Assembly: GCA_050949085.1 (NCBI GenBank)
Contig: JBMNFB010000001.1
Coordinates: 1,178,001 to 1,242,000 of the forward strand
DNA: 64,000 bases
Source: JBMNFB01 sp050949085
Lineage (GTDB): Bacteria > Bacillota > UBA994 > UBA5500
Direction: 5' to 3'
Position numbers and translations under genes: made by a program. Below the pieces are notes generated by a model. The model ran no database searches, had not been told where the DNA came from, and saw only the letters and a list, made by a program, of their open reading frames with translations. Every line of letters starts with the position of its first letter. Position 1 is the stretch's first letter. Below are positions 35,170 through 43,757 of this stretch, piece after piece.

Positions 35170-36699
35170 GTGGGTTTCTGGCAGACGGTACGCCGCATGC
35201 TGGGCCAGGGCGAGCCGCAGCCTCGGGGTGAGCAGCAGGTACCCAGCCGCGGTTACGCAGGCAACCTCGGCTATTTCCGCCAGCGGTTCGGCCAGGCGCC
35301 GGATCTGCTGATCCGCGAATTCCAGATCGGCGGCAGCGGCCAGCAGGTGGCAGTGATAGCCATCGACAGCATTGCCGACGGTGCCAGGATATCCAGGGAG
35401 ATCATCCTGCCTCTCTCCAGCTTCATGTCCCTGTCAGGCAATGCGCACGTCGCTCCCGGCACTGCGCGTGAGTACCTGGCAACTGGCCAGCTCAGCGAGA
35501 CTCTGGACCTGGCTGACGCTGAAAGGAAGCTGTTGCTGGGGTTTGCGGTGATCCTGCTCCAGGGGTATCGCCCGCTGCTGACCTGCGATGTGCGGGCCAA
35601 CGTCGGCCGGGGCATCGAGACGGCCATGGTTGAAGCTACCGTCTTCGGCCCCAAGCAGAGTTTCGGCGAACTGCTCGGGGCCAATACGGCGCTCATTCGT
35701 CAGATGATCCGCTCACCGGACCTGAAGCTGGAACGGCTCTGCCTGGGTCGGATCACGCAGACGCCGATTCATGTTTTCTATCTGGAGGGGGCTGCCCCAC
35801 CTGAGATGGTCCAGGAGATCAGGCGAACGTTACATTCGATTGAGGTCGGTGAACTCATCGATCCTGGCCAGTTGGCCGAGTTGATCAATCCCCGGCCCCT
35901 CTCGCCGTTTGCGCAGGAACTCCTGACGGAACGGCCGGATCGCGTCGTCGGCAACCTGCTTGAGGGGCGAGTGGCCATCCTCGTTGATGGCTCACCGTTG
36001 GCTCTGATCACGCCGACCGCCTTCACTGACCTGTTTCAGGCCAGCGATGACTACTATGACCGCAGCCTGGCGAGCATGATCTTCCGCATGCTGCGGGTCA
36101 TTGCCTTCTTTCTGGCTACATTCGGGCCTGCCCTCTACGTGATGGTAGTGACATTTGACTATGCGGTGATTCCCACGGATCTGATCATCCCCATTGCCGA
36201 AGCGCGCAGCGGCCTGCCCTTACGCCCGGTGGAGGAAGCATTGCTCATGCTGGTGGTGGTCGACATTCTCAAGGAAGGCTCGCTGCGCCTGCCCTCGCGC
36301 ATCGCCCAGACGGTGGGTGTAATCGGCGGCTTTGTGCTCGGTCAGGCCGTGATCCAGGCCAACCTGATCAGCCCGCTGCTGATCATCGTCATCGCCATCT
36401 CCATCATCGGCTCGTTCTCGCTGCCCAATTATCAGGTGGTCAGTCTGGTTCGCGTCCTGCGCTATCCATTGCTTCTGGGCGCCTCGCTACTGGGCGGTGC
36501 CGGGCTGTTCCTGGTGGTCACCGCACTGATGATTCATGTCTCCTCACTGACCATCTTCGGCGTGCCATATCTGCGCCCTGTGGCGCCCCTGAGGCTGGAT
36601 GATATGGGCGATTTCATCTACCGGCAGCCCTACCGGACCACCAGCCTGGCCAAGACTGATCGTCTGAAGGGAGAGCAGCCAGATGAAAGACAACAATAA
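35170..36699 (+). CDS. gerKA: Spore germination protein, GerA/GerKA subunit A
   Basis: Subunit A of a germinant receptor in the spore inner membrane, 509 residues. The N-terminal soluble half carries the DGSPLALITPTAFTDLFQ motif common to GerA/GerKA proteins, then a set of four to five membrane helices (about residues 300-470) including ARSGLPLRPVEEALLM. GTG 35170 follows GGGAGGTG. The gene overlaps subunit B by 17 bases. Together the three ger genes form a full receptor, showing that the organism makes endospores. The germinant is not predictable. Confidence 0.94.
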   Translation: MGFWQTVRRMLGQGEPQPRGEQQVPSRGYAGNLGYFRQRFGQAPDLLIREFQIGGSGQQVAVIAIDSIADGARISREIILPLSSFMSLSGNAHVAPGTAREYLATGQLSETLDLADAERKLLLGFAVILLQGYRPLLTCDVRANVGRGIETAMVEATVFGPKQSFGELLGANTALIRQMIRSPDLKLERLCLGRITQTPIHVFYLEGAAPPEMVQEIRRTLHSIEVGELIDPGQLAELINPRPLSPFAQELLTERPDRVVGNLLEGRVAILVDGSPLALITPTAFTDLFQASDDYYDRSLASMIFRMLRVIAFFLATFGPALYVMVVTFDYAVIPTDLIIPIAEARSGLPLRPVEEALLMLVVVDILKEGSLRLPSRIAQTVGVIGGFVLGQAVIQANLISPLLIIVIAISIIGSFSLPNYQVVSLVRVLRYPLLLGASLLGGAGLFLVVTALMIHVSSLTIFGVPYLRPVAPLRLDDMGDFIYRQPYRTTSLAKTDRLKGEQPDERQQ

Positions 36700-37777
36700 G
36701 CTGGACACGCTGCATTACTTCAGCCTCATCGCTCTGACCATGGCCGGCAATGGCCTCTTCAGCCTGCCGCGAGATGTAGCCGATCGCGCTGGGCGAGCCG
36801 CCTGGCTGGTTGTCCTCCTCACCGGGATATTGGTCCTGATAGTATCGCAGCTGACCGAACGCATTGCGTCCCGCTTTCCAGATATGGACGCTGGCGAGTG
36901 GCCCAAGATTCTCCTCGGCCCGATTCTGGGCCGGGTGTGGCTGATCCTCTTCTTTCTCAAGACGATCATGGTCGTCTACATGACCGGTAAGCTCTTCGCC
37001 AACATCCTGCGCGTTCGCCAATATTATTCAACGCCTACTGTGCTGTTCGCTATCCTGATCACCCTGCTGACCATCTATCTGGTTACGCGGGGGATGGGAG
37101 CCATGGGGCGCTTCAGTCTACTGGTTCTGTTCGTGACGCTTCCCACCATCGTCTTTGTCCTTTTTGCCCTGCGGCAGGGCGAACTGACCCGGTTGCTGCC
37201 GCTGGGAGTGACGCCACTGGCCGGGTGGCTGCAGAGCCTTCCCCAGGCCATATACAGCAATATCGGCTGGGACATTATCTGGTTTGCCTACCCCTGCCTC
37301 AAGCGACAGCAGGAGGCTCGCCGCGGCTCCGTAGCAGCCGTGCTGCTGATCATGCTCATTTACACTCTGTTGACGGCCGCGGCGATCATGAACTTCGGTC
37401 CAGATCGGCTAAGAACTCTGCTCTTCCCATCGCTGGCGCTGATCAGCCGACTGGAGTTCGCTCTGATCTCGCGAGTAGATACTCTGGTCCTCAACCTCTG
37501 GCAGACATCCATCGTTGTCACCGCCGCCAGCTTTCTTTACATGTCCAGCCGTCTGGTACAGGGAGTGTGGAGCCGACTCAGATTCCGCCCGGTGGCGCTT
37601 GTGCTGGGGCTACTGGTTGCTGCCGTCCAGCTGATCGAAGTGACCCCGCGCCAGCTGGCCCAGTTCAACATCCTGGTCAGCAACTACGGTGCGGCCCTCT
37701 TACTCACCAGCATCCTGACGTTCACCGTACTGACCATCGTCGGCAAAGGAGGGCATCAGCGTGCGACGCGCCGTTAG
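36683..37777 (+). CDS. gerKB: Endospore germination permease, GerB family
   Basis: Subunit B, 364 residues with about ten helices of the APC amino-acid permease fold; the helix start GNGLFSLPRDVADRAGR and the DMDAGEWPKILLGPILG segment are characteristic. It is thought to hold the germinant site and act within the receptor rather than as a transporter. It overlaps gerKA by 17 bases and gerKC by 17 bases, so the three are translationally coupled. Confidence 0.94.
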   Translation: MKDNNKLDTLHYFSLIALTMAGNGLFSLPRDVADRAGRAAWLVVLLTGILVLIVSQLTERIASRFPDMDAGEWPKILLGPILGRVWLILFFLKTIMVVYMTGKLFANILRVRQYYSTPTVLFAILITLLTIYLVTRGMGAMGRFSLLVLFVTLPTIVFVLFALRQGELTRLLPLGVTPLAGWLQSLPQAIYSNIGWDIIWFAYPCLKRQQEARRGSVAAVLLIMLIYTLLTAAAIMNFGPDRLRTLLFPSLALISRLEFALISRVDTLVLNLWQTSIVVTAASFLYMSSRLVQGVWSRLRFRPVALVLGLLVAAVQLIEVTPRQLAQFNILVSNYGAALLLTSILTFTVLTIVGKGGHQRATRR

Positions 37778-39002
37778 CAGCCTGCTTATCGCCCTCATCT
37801 GTCTCCCCCTCTGCGCCTGCTGGGACGCATTGCCTCTGGAGGAGCGTTGCATCATCCTCGGTATCGGCATCGACCTGATCGAGGATGCTGCCCCCGGCGA
37901 GCCCCGCTTCGAGTTCACCTTTGTTTCACCGCTGCTGCAGGAGTCGCGCAAGTATCCCACTGAGGTGAGAGTGGTGCGAGCCCACGGCTTCTGCGAAGCG
38001 GTGACAATGATTGAACACACATCGGCGCGCACGATGTTCCTGGGAAAAGTGGCCTTCGTAATGTTTGGACAGGCAGCAGCCCGGGCCGGTGTTGTAGGGC
38101 ATATCAATGAGTTGTTGGTCTACCCGGAGATGCGATTGGCCGCCTATGTGCTGACTACCCCAGGCCGGGCCAAAGAAGCGTTGACGGTTGTGCCCCCAGA
38201 CGGACTCATTTCCCAGCATATTCAGAACATGCTCCGCCGGGCGAACCGCGCCAACGATCTGCCGCCGACAAACCTGGATCGGTTCAGCACCCTGATCACC
38301 GCGCCGGATCACGATCCGGCGGCCACCGAGCTGACCCCCATCGGCACTATTGATCCACGCCCTAAGGAGAACCGGGGGAGCGAATCAGCGGGAAACGACA
38401 ACAACGACGGCAGCAGCCAGCCTGGCCAGGATGCAGGCGCTAAGCAGGAATACCTGCAGATCACAGCTATCGGTCTCTGGCAAGGCGATCGGCTCCAGGG
38501 GCACGTCAACCTGGAGGAGAGCCACTACCTTCACCTCGCCGCCGGAACTGTCCGGAACATGCCCCTCCTGATGCTGCTGCCAGACGATGATCGCTTTACG
38601 CCAGAGGACAGCCGCATCCTGCTGCGGGTCTTAGGCAGCAAACCCGATTGGAAGCTGGAGCTGGTGGAAGGCAGGCCCCGCTTTCACCTGCGCCAGGTAG
38701 TTAACGTCACGCTAGAAAAATATACCGGCTCTGTCTTGCTCACCAAACCAGAGAACACCCTGCAGTTTCGCAGGCTCATGGAGGAGACGATTAGCCGGAA
38801 CACCCTGGCCGTTCTGCAGAAAGTGATTGACACGGGATGCGACCCTCTGGGGCTGGGAGAGCAAATGCGCGTCCAGTACCCGGCAAAGTGGGATCCGGAC
38901 CGCTGGAGGCAGCTGTTGCAGGAGGCTACTGTTACCGTGGAGACAAGACTCAACGTCAGGAACCTGGAGATCCTGATACGCGGACTGCAACCATCACCTT
39001 AG
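37761..39002 (+). CDS. gerKC: Ger(x)C family spore germination lipoprotein
   Basis: Subunit C, a lipoprotein of 413 residues. The signal ends LPLCACW, and CWD-LPLEER just after the lipid-carrying cysteine is the hallmark start of GerC proteins. An unusual low-complexity, Asn/Gly/Ser-rich insert lies at about residues 195-220, near the junction of N-terminal domains. GTG 37761 follows AAAGGAGGG. It completes the receptor operon; a dispersed-repeat copy follows the stop. Confidence 0.93.
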   Translation: MRRAVSSLLIALICLPLCACWDALPLEERCIILGIGIDLIEDAAPGEPRFEFTFVSPLLQESRKYPTEVRVVRAHGFCEAVTMIEHTSARTMFLGKVAFVMFGQAAARAGVVGHINELLVYPEMRLAAYVLTTPGRAKEALTVVPPDGLISQHIQNMLRRANRANDLPPTNLDRFSTLITAPDHDPAATELTPIGTIDPRPKENRGSESAGNDNNDGSSQPGQDAGAKQEYLQITAIGLWQGDRLQGHVNLEESHYLHLAAGTVRNMPLLMLLPDDDRFTPEDSRILLRVLGSKPDWKLELVEGRPRFHLRQVVNVTLEKYTGSVLLTKPENTLQFRRLMEETISRNTLAVLQKVIDTGCDPLGLGEQMRVQYPAKWDPDRWRQLLQEATVTVETRLNVRNLEILIRGLQPSP

Positions 39003-39335
39003 CAAACTGTCCCACTATGGAAGGCGGAGCGTACACCGCGATACTGGCGGGGTGATGCCCTGCCGGCGGTGATGCGCAGGCACACCCTGGTGTGACAACT
39101 CCCTGTTGCCGCCTGGGAATCAGTACAAGACATTTCAGTGGCGCTGAATTCGTGTTACGATGGATGAGTAAGCGACGGGCTGTCGCACATACAGGAACTC
39201 CTTGAGCAGGGCACCCGCTACGGCGGTGCCTGGCTACATACAAAATCCACGTGTATCAGGAGGGCATTCCACTGTAGCCCAGCAGGGCAGCGGTGGATGC
39301 CTTTGCCACAGCCCGCACTCATTCAGGAGGGACAG
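39003..39335 (+). other. Intergenic region with two small hairpins
   Basis: No gene is seen. Apart from the dispersed repeat at 39046-39066 it holds two inverted repeats, GCGAC / GTCGC (39172-39186) and GGCACC / GGTGCC (39210-39230), ahead of the TVP38 gene. They could belong to a structured 5' leader, but no riboswitch class was recognised. Confidence 0.4.
39046..39066 (+). repeat. Dispersed intergenic repeat, copy 4 (core only)
   Basis: GGCGGGGTGATGCCCTGCC holds the family core GGGGTGATGCCCTG without mismatch, but the GCGCCTTC left part is missing. It lies 44 bases after the germination operon, in the same direction. Confidence 0.55.
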
Positions 39336-40019
39336 ATGCGCAAGGCTTACCACTACCTGGCTTATATTGCTCTTCTTAGCAGCCTCGTCTATCTAGGCCT
39401 CAGGTTTGGGCCGACTATCTACCAACTCAGCACCGATCGCGACTTGCTGGACACGTATCTACAGCAGATGGGCGTCTGGGCGCCCCTCTTTTATGTGCTG
39501 ATTTCAGTTGCTCAGGTAATCGCCGCGCCGATTCCCGGCATGGTGCTGGGAGTCGCTGGCGGCTACATTTTTGGCCTGGTTCCCGGTTTCCTGCTCAGTC
39601 TGCTGGGACTGTTTGCTGGCTCAATGCTGGCCTTTGCTCTGGCCAGGCGGTTCGGGCAGCCGCTGGTGCTGCGCTTTGTCGGGCAGGAGACGTACAGCCG
39701 CCTGGCACCGCTGATGCATGGCAGGGGGCTGCTCGTCCTGGCGATCATGTTTCTCCTCCCCTTCCTGCCAGACGATGCCCTCTGCTTCGTCGCCGCCCTG
39801 ACCCCGATCCACCCGCGGGTCTTTGCCCTGCTGGTCATCACCTGCCGCTCCCCCGGCATTTTTGTCGCTTCGCTGACTGGCTCCGGCATCATTCAGCTGC
39901 CGCTTTACGCCTGGGCTGTAGTAGGCGTCGTCTCGCTGCTGGCCCTCTACCTGGTCTGGCGCAACAGCCAGGAAATCGAAGACTGGTTGCTGCGTCTGGC
40001 TGATGTGGGCCGCGAGTAG
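39336..40019 (+). CDS. TVP38/TMEM64 family membrane protein
   Basis: A 227-residue membrane protein of the VTT (DedA-like) superfamily. The central FAGSMLAFALARRFGQPLV and the reentrant-loop segments around PGMVLGVAGGYIFG and FLPDDALCFVAALTPI are typical. Relatives move lipids or small ions across membranes, and some DedA proteins recycle undecaprenyl phosphate; a DUF368 protein with that role is encoded at 57045. ATG 39336 follows AGGAGGG; an upstream in-frame ATG lacks a site. It may be a single-gene unit. Confidence 0.88.
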   Translation: MRKAYHYLAYIALLSSLVYLGLRFGPTIYQLSTDRDLLDTYLQQMGVWAPLFYVLISVAQVIAAPIPGMVLGVAGGYIFGLVPGFLLSLLGLFAGSMLAFALARRFGQPLVLRFVGQETYSRLAPLMHGRGLLVLAIMFLLPFLPDDALCFVAALTPIHPRVFALLVITCRSPGIFVASLTGSGIIQLPLYAWAVVGVVSLLALYLVWRNSQEIEDWLLRLADVGRE

Positions 40020-40178
40020 GACATTGCCGGAACTGGCAAGAGTGTCGCAACGAAGGCGCTCCCCTGATCTGAACAGTTATGTTGGACTGAGGTTAACCAG
40101 GTATGCTAACATTGATAGAGAGTGGTATTTATCTCAATAGATGTGGGTTTGTACAACTTCCAAAGGGGAGCAATTGAG

Positions 40179-41465
40179 ATGGACATTGACTTATACACCA
40201 TGTTGCAGCAAGAGATTCGTCCTGCCCTGGGTTGCACCGAACCGGCAGCGGTGGCGCTGGCTTGCGCCCTGGCCGCCCATCGGCTGGATGGGGAGGTAAC
40301 GCGGGTCACGGTCGGAACTGATCCTAACGTCTACAAGAATGGCATGGGCGTCTATCTGCCGGGCACCGGCGAGACAGGCCTGCTCTTCGCCGCCGCTCTG
40401 GGAGCCGTGGCCGGTCGGCCCGAACTGGAGCTGCAAGTATTGGTCGACTGCGCCAGTAAACTGGAACAGGCCAGGCAGCTGATCGAGGCAGGGAAGGTGG
40501 AGGTTACGCCCAGCCAGGCGGCCGGCACGCTGTCGATCGTAGCGCGGGTGGAGACCAGCGCTGGCTACGCCATCGCACAGATCTCCGGCTCGCATACGAA
40601 CCTGACCAGGCTAGTTGTCAACGGCGAAACCATTCACGAGCAAGAGGAGTGCGGACGCGATGCAGAGCCCGGTCCGCTGGCGGCCTCTCTCCGTGACTAT
40701 CCACTCTGGGAGCTGATCGCCGAATGCCACAACCTCGTGGCGGAAGCCTACAGCCATGTTCTGGCGGCAGCTAAGGGTAATCAAGAGGTAGCGAAATCAG
40801 GGCTGGCGGAGGAGCTGGGGCTCGGGCTGGGCTATCATTATCAAGAGCTGATCAACCGGCGATTGATGGGCAACGACCTGGCCAATCAGGCCATGGCGGC
40901 TACGGCTGCCGCTGCCGATGCCCGAATGAGCGGTGTCGATAAGCCGGTCTGGAGCACGAACGGCAGCGGCAATCAGGGGATTACTGCCTCGCTGCCGGTG
41001 CTCACGGTGGGCCAGGCTCTGGGCAAGTCAGACCAGGAACTGGCCGTCGCTCTGACGATTAGCCAGGTAGTCACCGTCTACGTCAAACAGCATATCGGCA
41101 AGCTATCGGCGCTGTGCGCCTGTGCATTAGCTGCCGCGATAGGAGCCAGTTGCGGCGTGGTTTACCTTCTGGGCGGAGACTACGGCGCGATGGAAGAGGC
41201 GATCAAGGTGATGGTCGCCAATCTGACGGGCATGATCTGTGATGGAGCCAAGATTTCCTGCAGCCTTAAGCTGGCCACCGCAGCCAACACCGCGGTGCTG
41301 GCTGCCCTCCTGGCTACAAATGGGCTGGCCACCACGGTTGCTGATGGCATCATCGGCAACACAGCCGAGGAGACGATTCGGAACCTGGGCACCGTCAGCA
41401 ACCCTGGCATGGTGGAAACCGATCGCGTTATCCTCGATGTGATGCTGCACAAACAGAATAGCTAA
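40179..41465 (+). CDS. UPF0597 / L-cysteine desulfidase-like protein
   Basis: A 428-residue cytosolic protein related to the alpha chain of iron-sulfur serine dehydratases and to CdsB-type cysteine desulfidase, which turns cysteine into pyruvate, ammonia and sulfide. Cluster cysteines are visible in the start region (GCTEPAA, Cys19) and in the GMICDGAKISCSLK segment. ATG 40179 follows AAAGGGGAG; an upstream in-frame GTG lies in promoter-like DNA. No sulfur-metabolism genes adjoin it, and a strong terminator follows, so it is monocistronic. Serine dehydratase activity cannot be excluded. Confidence 0.87.
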   Translation: MDIDLYTMLQQEIRPALGCTEPAAVALACALAAHRLDGEVTRVTVGTDPNVYKNGMGVYLPGTGETGLLFAAALGAVAGRPELELQVLVDCASKLEQARQLIEAGKVEVTPSQAAGTLSIVARVETSAGYAIAQISGSHTNLTRLVVNGETIHEQEECGRDAEPGPLAASLRDYPLWELIAECHNLVAEAYSHVLAAAKGNQEVAKSGLAEELGLGLGYHYQELINRRLMGNDLANQAMAATAAAADARMSGVDKPVWSTNGSGNQGITASLPVLTVGQALGKSDQELAVALTISQVVTVYVKQHIGKLSALCACALAAAIGASCGVVYLLGGDYGAMEEAIKVMVANLTGMICDGAKISCSLKLATAANTAVLAALLATNGLATTVADGIIGNTAEETIRNLGTVSNPGMVETDRVILDVMLHKQNS

Positions 41466-41509
41466 ACTTGGCTGCTGTAGAAGTCGGCGATGAAAGGCAA
41501 CAGAAGTAG

Positions 41510-41549
41510 GGTGCCCCCTATCGATTTGAAAGGGGGCACCTTTTTGTTG
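41510..41549 (+). terminator. Strong terminator after the desulfidase-like gene
   Basis: GGTGCCCCCT pairs perfectly with AGGGGGCACC around an 11-base loop and is followed by TTTTTGTTGTTT. It proves that the manA start must lie downstream of it. Confidence 0.93.
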
Positions 41550-41684
41550 TTTGGGAGCTACTCGTTTCGCTTCCAGCGATTTTGGGGTTTCCTCTCAGCT
41601 GCAGCGAAGCAGGAAGAGGCGTCTGCAATGTCCAACACTTCTTGCAGACCAGCAGGTTCTTTGAGCCTGCGAAGGAGGCAAACG
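41550..41684 (+). promoter_or_regulatory. Structured leader upstream of manA
   Basis: Between the terminator and the manA start lie two consecutive hairpins: GTCTGCAA / TTGCAGAC (41621-41649, 13-base loop) and GCAGGTTC / GAGCCTGC (41652-41670, 3-base loop, one G-U pair). The second ends directly before the GAAGGAGG ribosome binding site. Neither has a T-tail. Translational control is possible but unproven. Confidence 0.4.
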
Positions 41685-42743
41685 ATGCAAGACTCACGAG
41701 CCCGGCAGACCCGCCAGATAGGCGCCGTAAACGGTGCTGGTGTTCGCCTGCATGTACCAAGAGATGCCCACATCCAACCTTACCCGCTCAATTTCCGTCC
41801 AATCCTGCGCCGCCAGATCTGGGGCGGGAGTTACCTGGCACCGCTCTACAATGTACCTGATGATCAGGCCATCGGCGAAGCCTGGACGCTGTCCAGCCAT
41901 CCTGCGGCGCTCAGTGTCTGTCAGAATGGCCCCCTGGCCGGGCTAACCCTGGCCCAGATCACGGAGCGCTACCCACTCGCCTATCTGGGGCAACCGTCAC
42001 CAGGGCAATTCCCGCTACTGATAAAGCTTATCGATGCCGCCGAGAACCTCTCCGTTCAGGTGCACCCAGCAGATAGCCTTGCCTGGGAACTGGAAGGCCA
42101 GGCGGGCAAGACGGAAAGCTGGTACATACTTCAGTCAGGCCCCGGTGAGATCATCTGGGGGCACTGCTTTCGCTCCCCAGAGGACGTCTGGCGCGCCCAG
42201 CGGGAGCAGAACTGGTCGCGTTGGATTCAGCGGCGTCGCGTCCAGGCCGGTGATCTGGTACATATCCCCGCTGGCCAGGTGCATGCCCTGCTGGGCGGCA
42301 CCCGGGTGATTGAGATCCAGCAGGCCTCCGATGTCACCTACCGTCTCTACGACTGGGATCGCCGGGGGCAGGACGGTCTGCCACGCCCACTGCATCTGGA
42401 GAAGGCGAGTCAGGCAATCAACTATCAGGCGGCGACAACCGGCCCCTCCCCTGCTCCACAGCTTCTCCAGCAGCGACCAGGGCTCATCCAGCGCCAGCTG
42501 CTGGCTTGCCCCTTCTATTCGATACAGGAGGCCTGCCTGCAGGGCGAACTCCAGTTGATGGCAGACCGGCCACAGATCGTGATCGTCTGCCAGGGCTGGG
42601 GAGAGCTACACAGTCCTCAGGGGGTGGACTGGCTGGATCAGCGCGCCAACACCTGGCTGCTGCCGGCGCTGCCTGACGCCTATTACAGCCTTCGGGCTGA
42701 GCCCGATCTGCACGTCCTGATTGTCGACTGGGAGGTGGGATGA
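41685..42743 (+). CDS. manA: Class I mannose-6-phosphate isomerase
   Basis: Zinc enzyme of 352 residues that interconverts mannose 6-phosphate and fructose 6-phosphate. The cupin zinc-site motifs are present: QVHPAD, GKTESWYIL, and the HIPAGQVHALLGG loop, then the YRLYDWDR strand. The length is that of short bacterial forms. ATG 41685 has the strong site GAAGGAGG; in-frame starts further up would overlap a terminator. Its stop overlaps the ROK kinase start (ATGA), and an alpha-mannosidase follows, so the operon releases mannose, phosphorylates it and feeds it to glycolysis. Confidence 0.9.
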   Translation: MQDSRARQTRQIGAVNGAGVRLHVPRDAHIQPYPLNFRPILRRQIWGGSYLAPLYNVPDDQAIGEAWTLSSHPAALSVCQNGPLAGLTLAQITERYPLAYLGQPSPGQFPLLIKLIDAAENLSVQVHPADSLAWELEGQAGKTESWYILQSGPGEIIWGHCFRSPEDVWRAQREQNWSRWIQRRRVQAGDLVHIPAGQVHALLGGTRVIEIQQASDVTYRLYDWDRRGQDGLPRPLHLEKASQAINYQAATTGPSPAPQLLQQRPGLIQRQLLACPFYSIQEACLQGELQLMADRPQIVIVCQGWGELHSPQGVDWLDQRANTWLLPALPDAYYSLRAEPDLHVLIVDWEVG

Positions 42744-43708
42744 TGATGGCGACCATCGGTGTTGACCTGGGAGGAACCCGGCTGCGGGCAGGCGTGGTGG
42801 CAGAGGGAAAGCTGCGCTGGAAAACTAGCGGGCCGACTGAAGCTGAACGGGGGCCGCGACACGTCCTCGACAAGATGCAGAGCATGGTGGAAGAAGCCAT
42901 GCGGCAGAGTGAAGAGATGGGCCTAACGATTGCGGGACTGGGAGTCGGCTCGCCCGGTCCGCTGGACGCCCGAACCGGAGTGGTGTTCAACACGCCCAAT
43001 CTTCCCGGCTGGACCGCAGTGTCGGTGGCCGAAACCCTGCAACAACGTTTCGGCCTGCCAACGTTTCTCGACAATGATGCCAACGTCGCCGCTCTGGGGG
43101 AGTGGCTCTTCGGTGCGGGACAGGGCTGCCGCAATCTAGTCTACATCACGGTCAGCACTGGCATCGGCTGTGGCGTGATCGCTGAAGGACAGCTGCTGCA
43201 GGGCGAGGTCGGCGGAGTGGCGGAGCTGGGCCACACCTGCGTCCAGGCGGCAGGGGGCGCACCCTGCACGTGTGGACGGAGCGGCTGCCTGGAAGCCTAC
43301 GCCTCCGGCACCGGCATGGTGCGACGACTGGAGCGGCGCTTGGGCACTACGAGTCAACCTTCGTTGCTGCAGGGCGAGGAGATTACGCCGCCGGCCATCG
43401 CTCTCGCCGCCCGGGCTGGTGACGAGCTGGCCAGGGGCTTCCTGCAGGAGACCAGCTACTTTCTGGGCATCGGCCTCTCCAACGCCGTCACTATCTTTAA
43501 CCCGGAGGTGCTGGTGCTGGGCGGCGGACTGACCGCCCTGCAGACTCAACTGATCGAGCCGGCACTGGCCACGATGTGGCAGACAATCCTCCCCGGGCTG
43601 GGCAGGAACTTGCGCGTCACCTCACCGCTGCTGGGCGAAGATAGCGGCCTGATCGGTGCCGCCGCTCTGGCGCAATGGCGGATGGAGGGTACGCGGTCAG
43701 CTCGGTAA
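42740..43708 (+). CDS. ROK family sugar kinase
   Basis: A cytosolic kinase of 322 residues that phosphorylates a hexose at the 6 position. GVDLGGTRLRAGVV is the phosphate-binding loop, LDNDANVAALGEW contains the catalytic aspartate, and CTCGRSGCLEAYASG is the zinc-binding ROK signature. It lacks the N-terminal helix-turn-helix of ROK repressors. Sitting between manA and a mannosidase, it is probably a mannokinase or a broad glucokinase. ATG 42740 overlaps the manA stop; two more ATG codons follow at once. Confidence 0.92.
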   Translation: MMMATIGVDLGGTRLRAGVVAEGKLRWKTSGPTEAERGPRHVLDKMQSMVEEAMRQSEEMGLTIAGLGVGSPGPLDARTGVVFNTPNLPGWTAVSVAETLQQRFGLPTFLDNDANVAALGEWLFGAGQGCRNLVYITVSTGIGCGVIAEGQLLQGEVGGVAELGHTCVQAAGGAPCTCGRSGCLEAYASGTGMVRRLERRLGTTSQPSLLQGEEITPPAIALAARAGDELARGFLQETSYFLGIGLSNAVTIFNPEVLVLGGGLTALQTQLIEPALATMWQTILPGLGRNLRVTSPLLGEDSGLIGAAALAQWRMEGTRSAR

Positions 43709-43757
43709 CACCGAGCTAGAACGAGCTGTTCACTTACTACTGAGAGGTGAAAAAGAA

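Noticed and set aside
41490..41684. Longer N-terminus of manA
   Set aside because: It would run through a strong terminator and both hairpins; ATG 41685 has the only good ribosome binding site.
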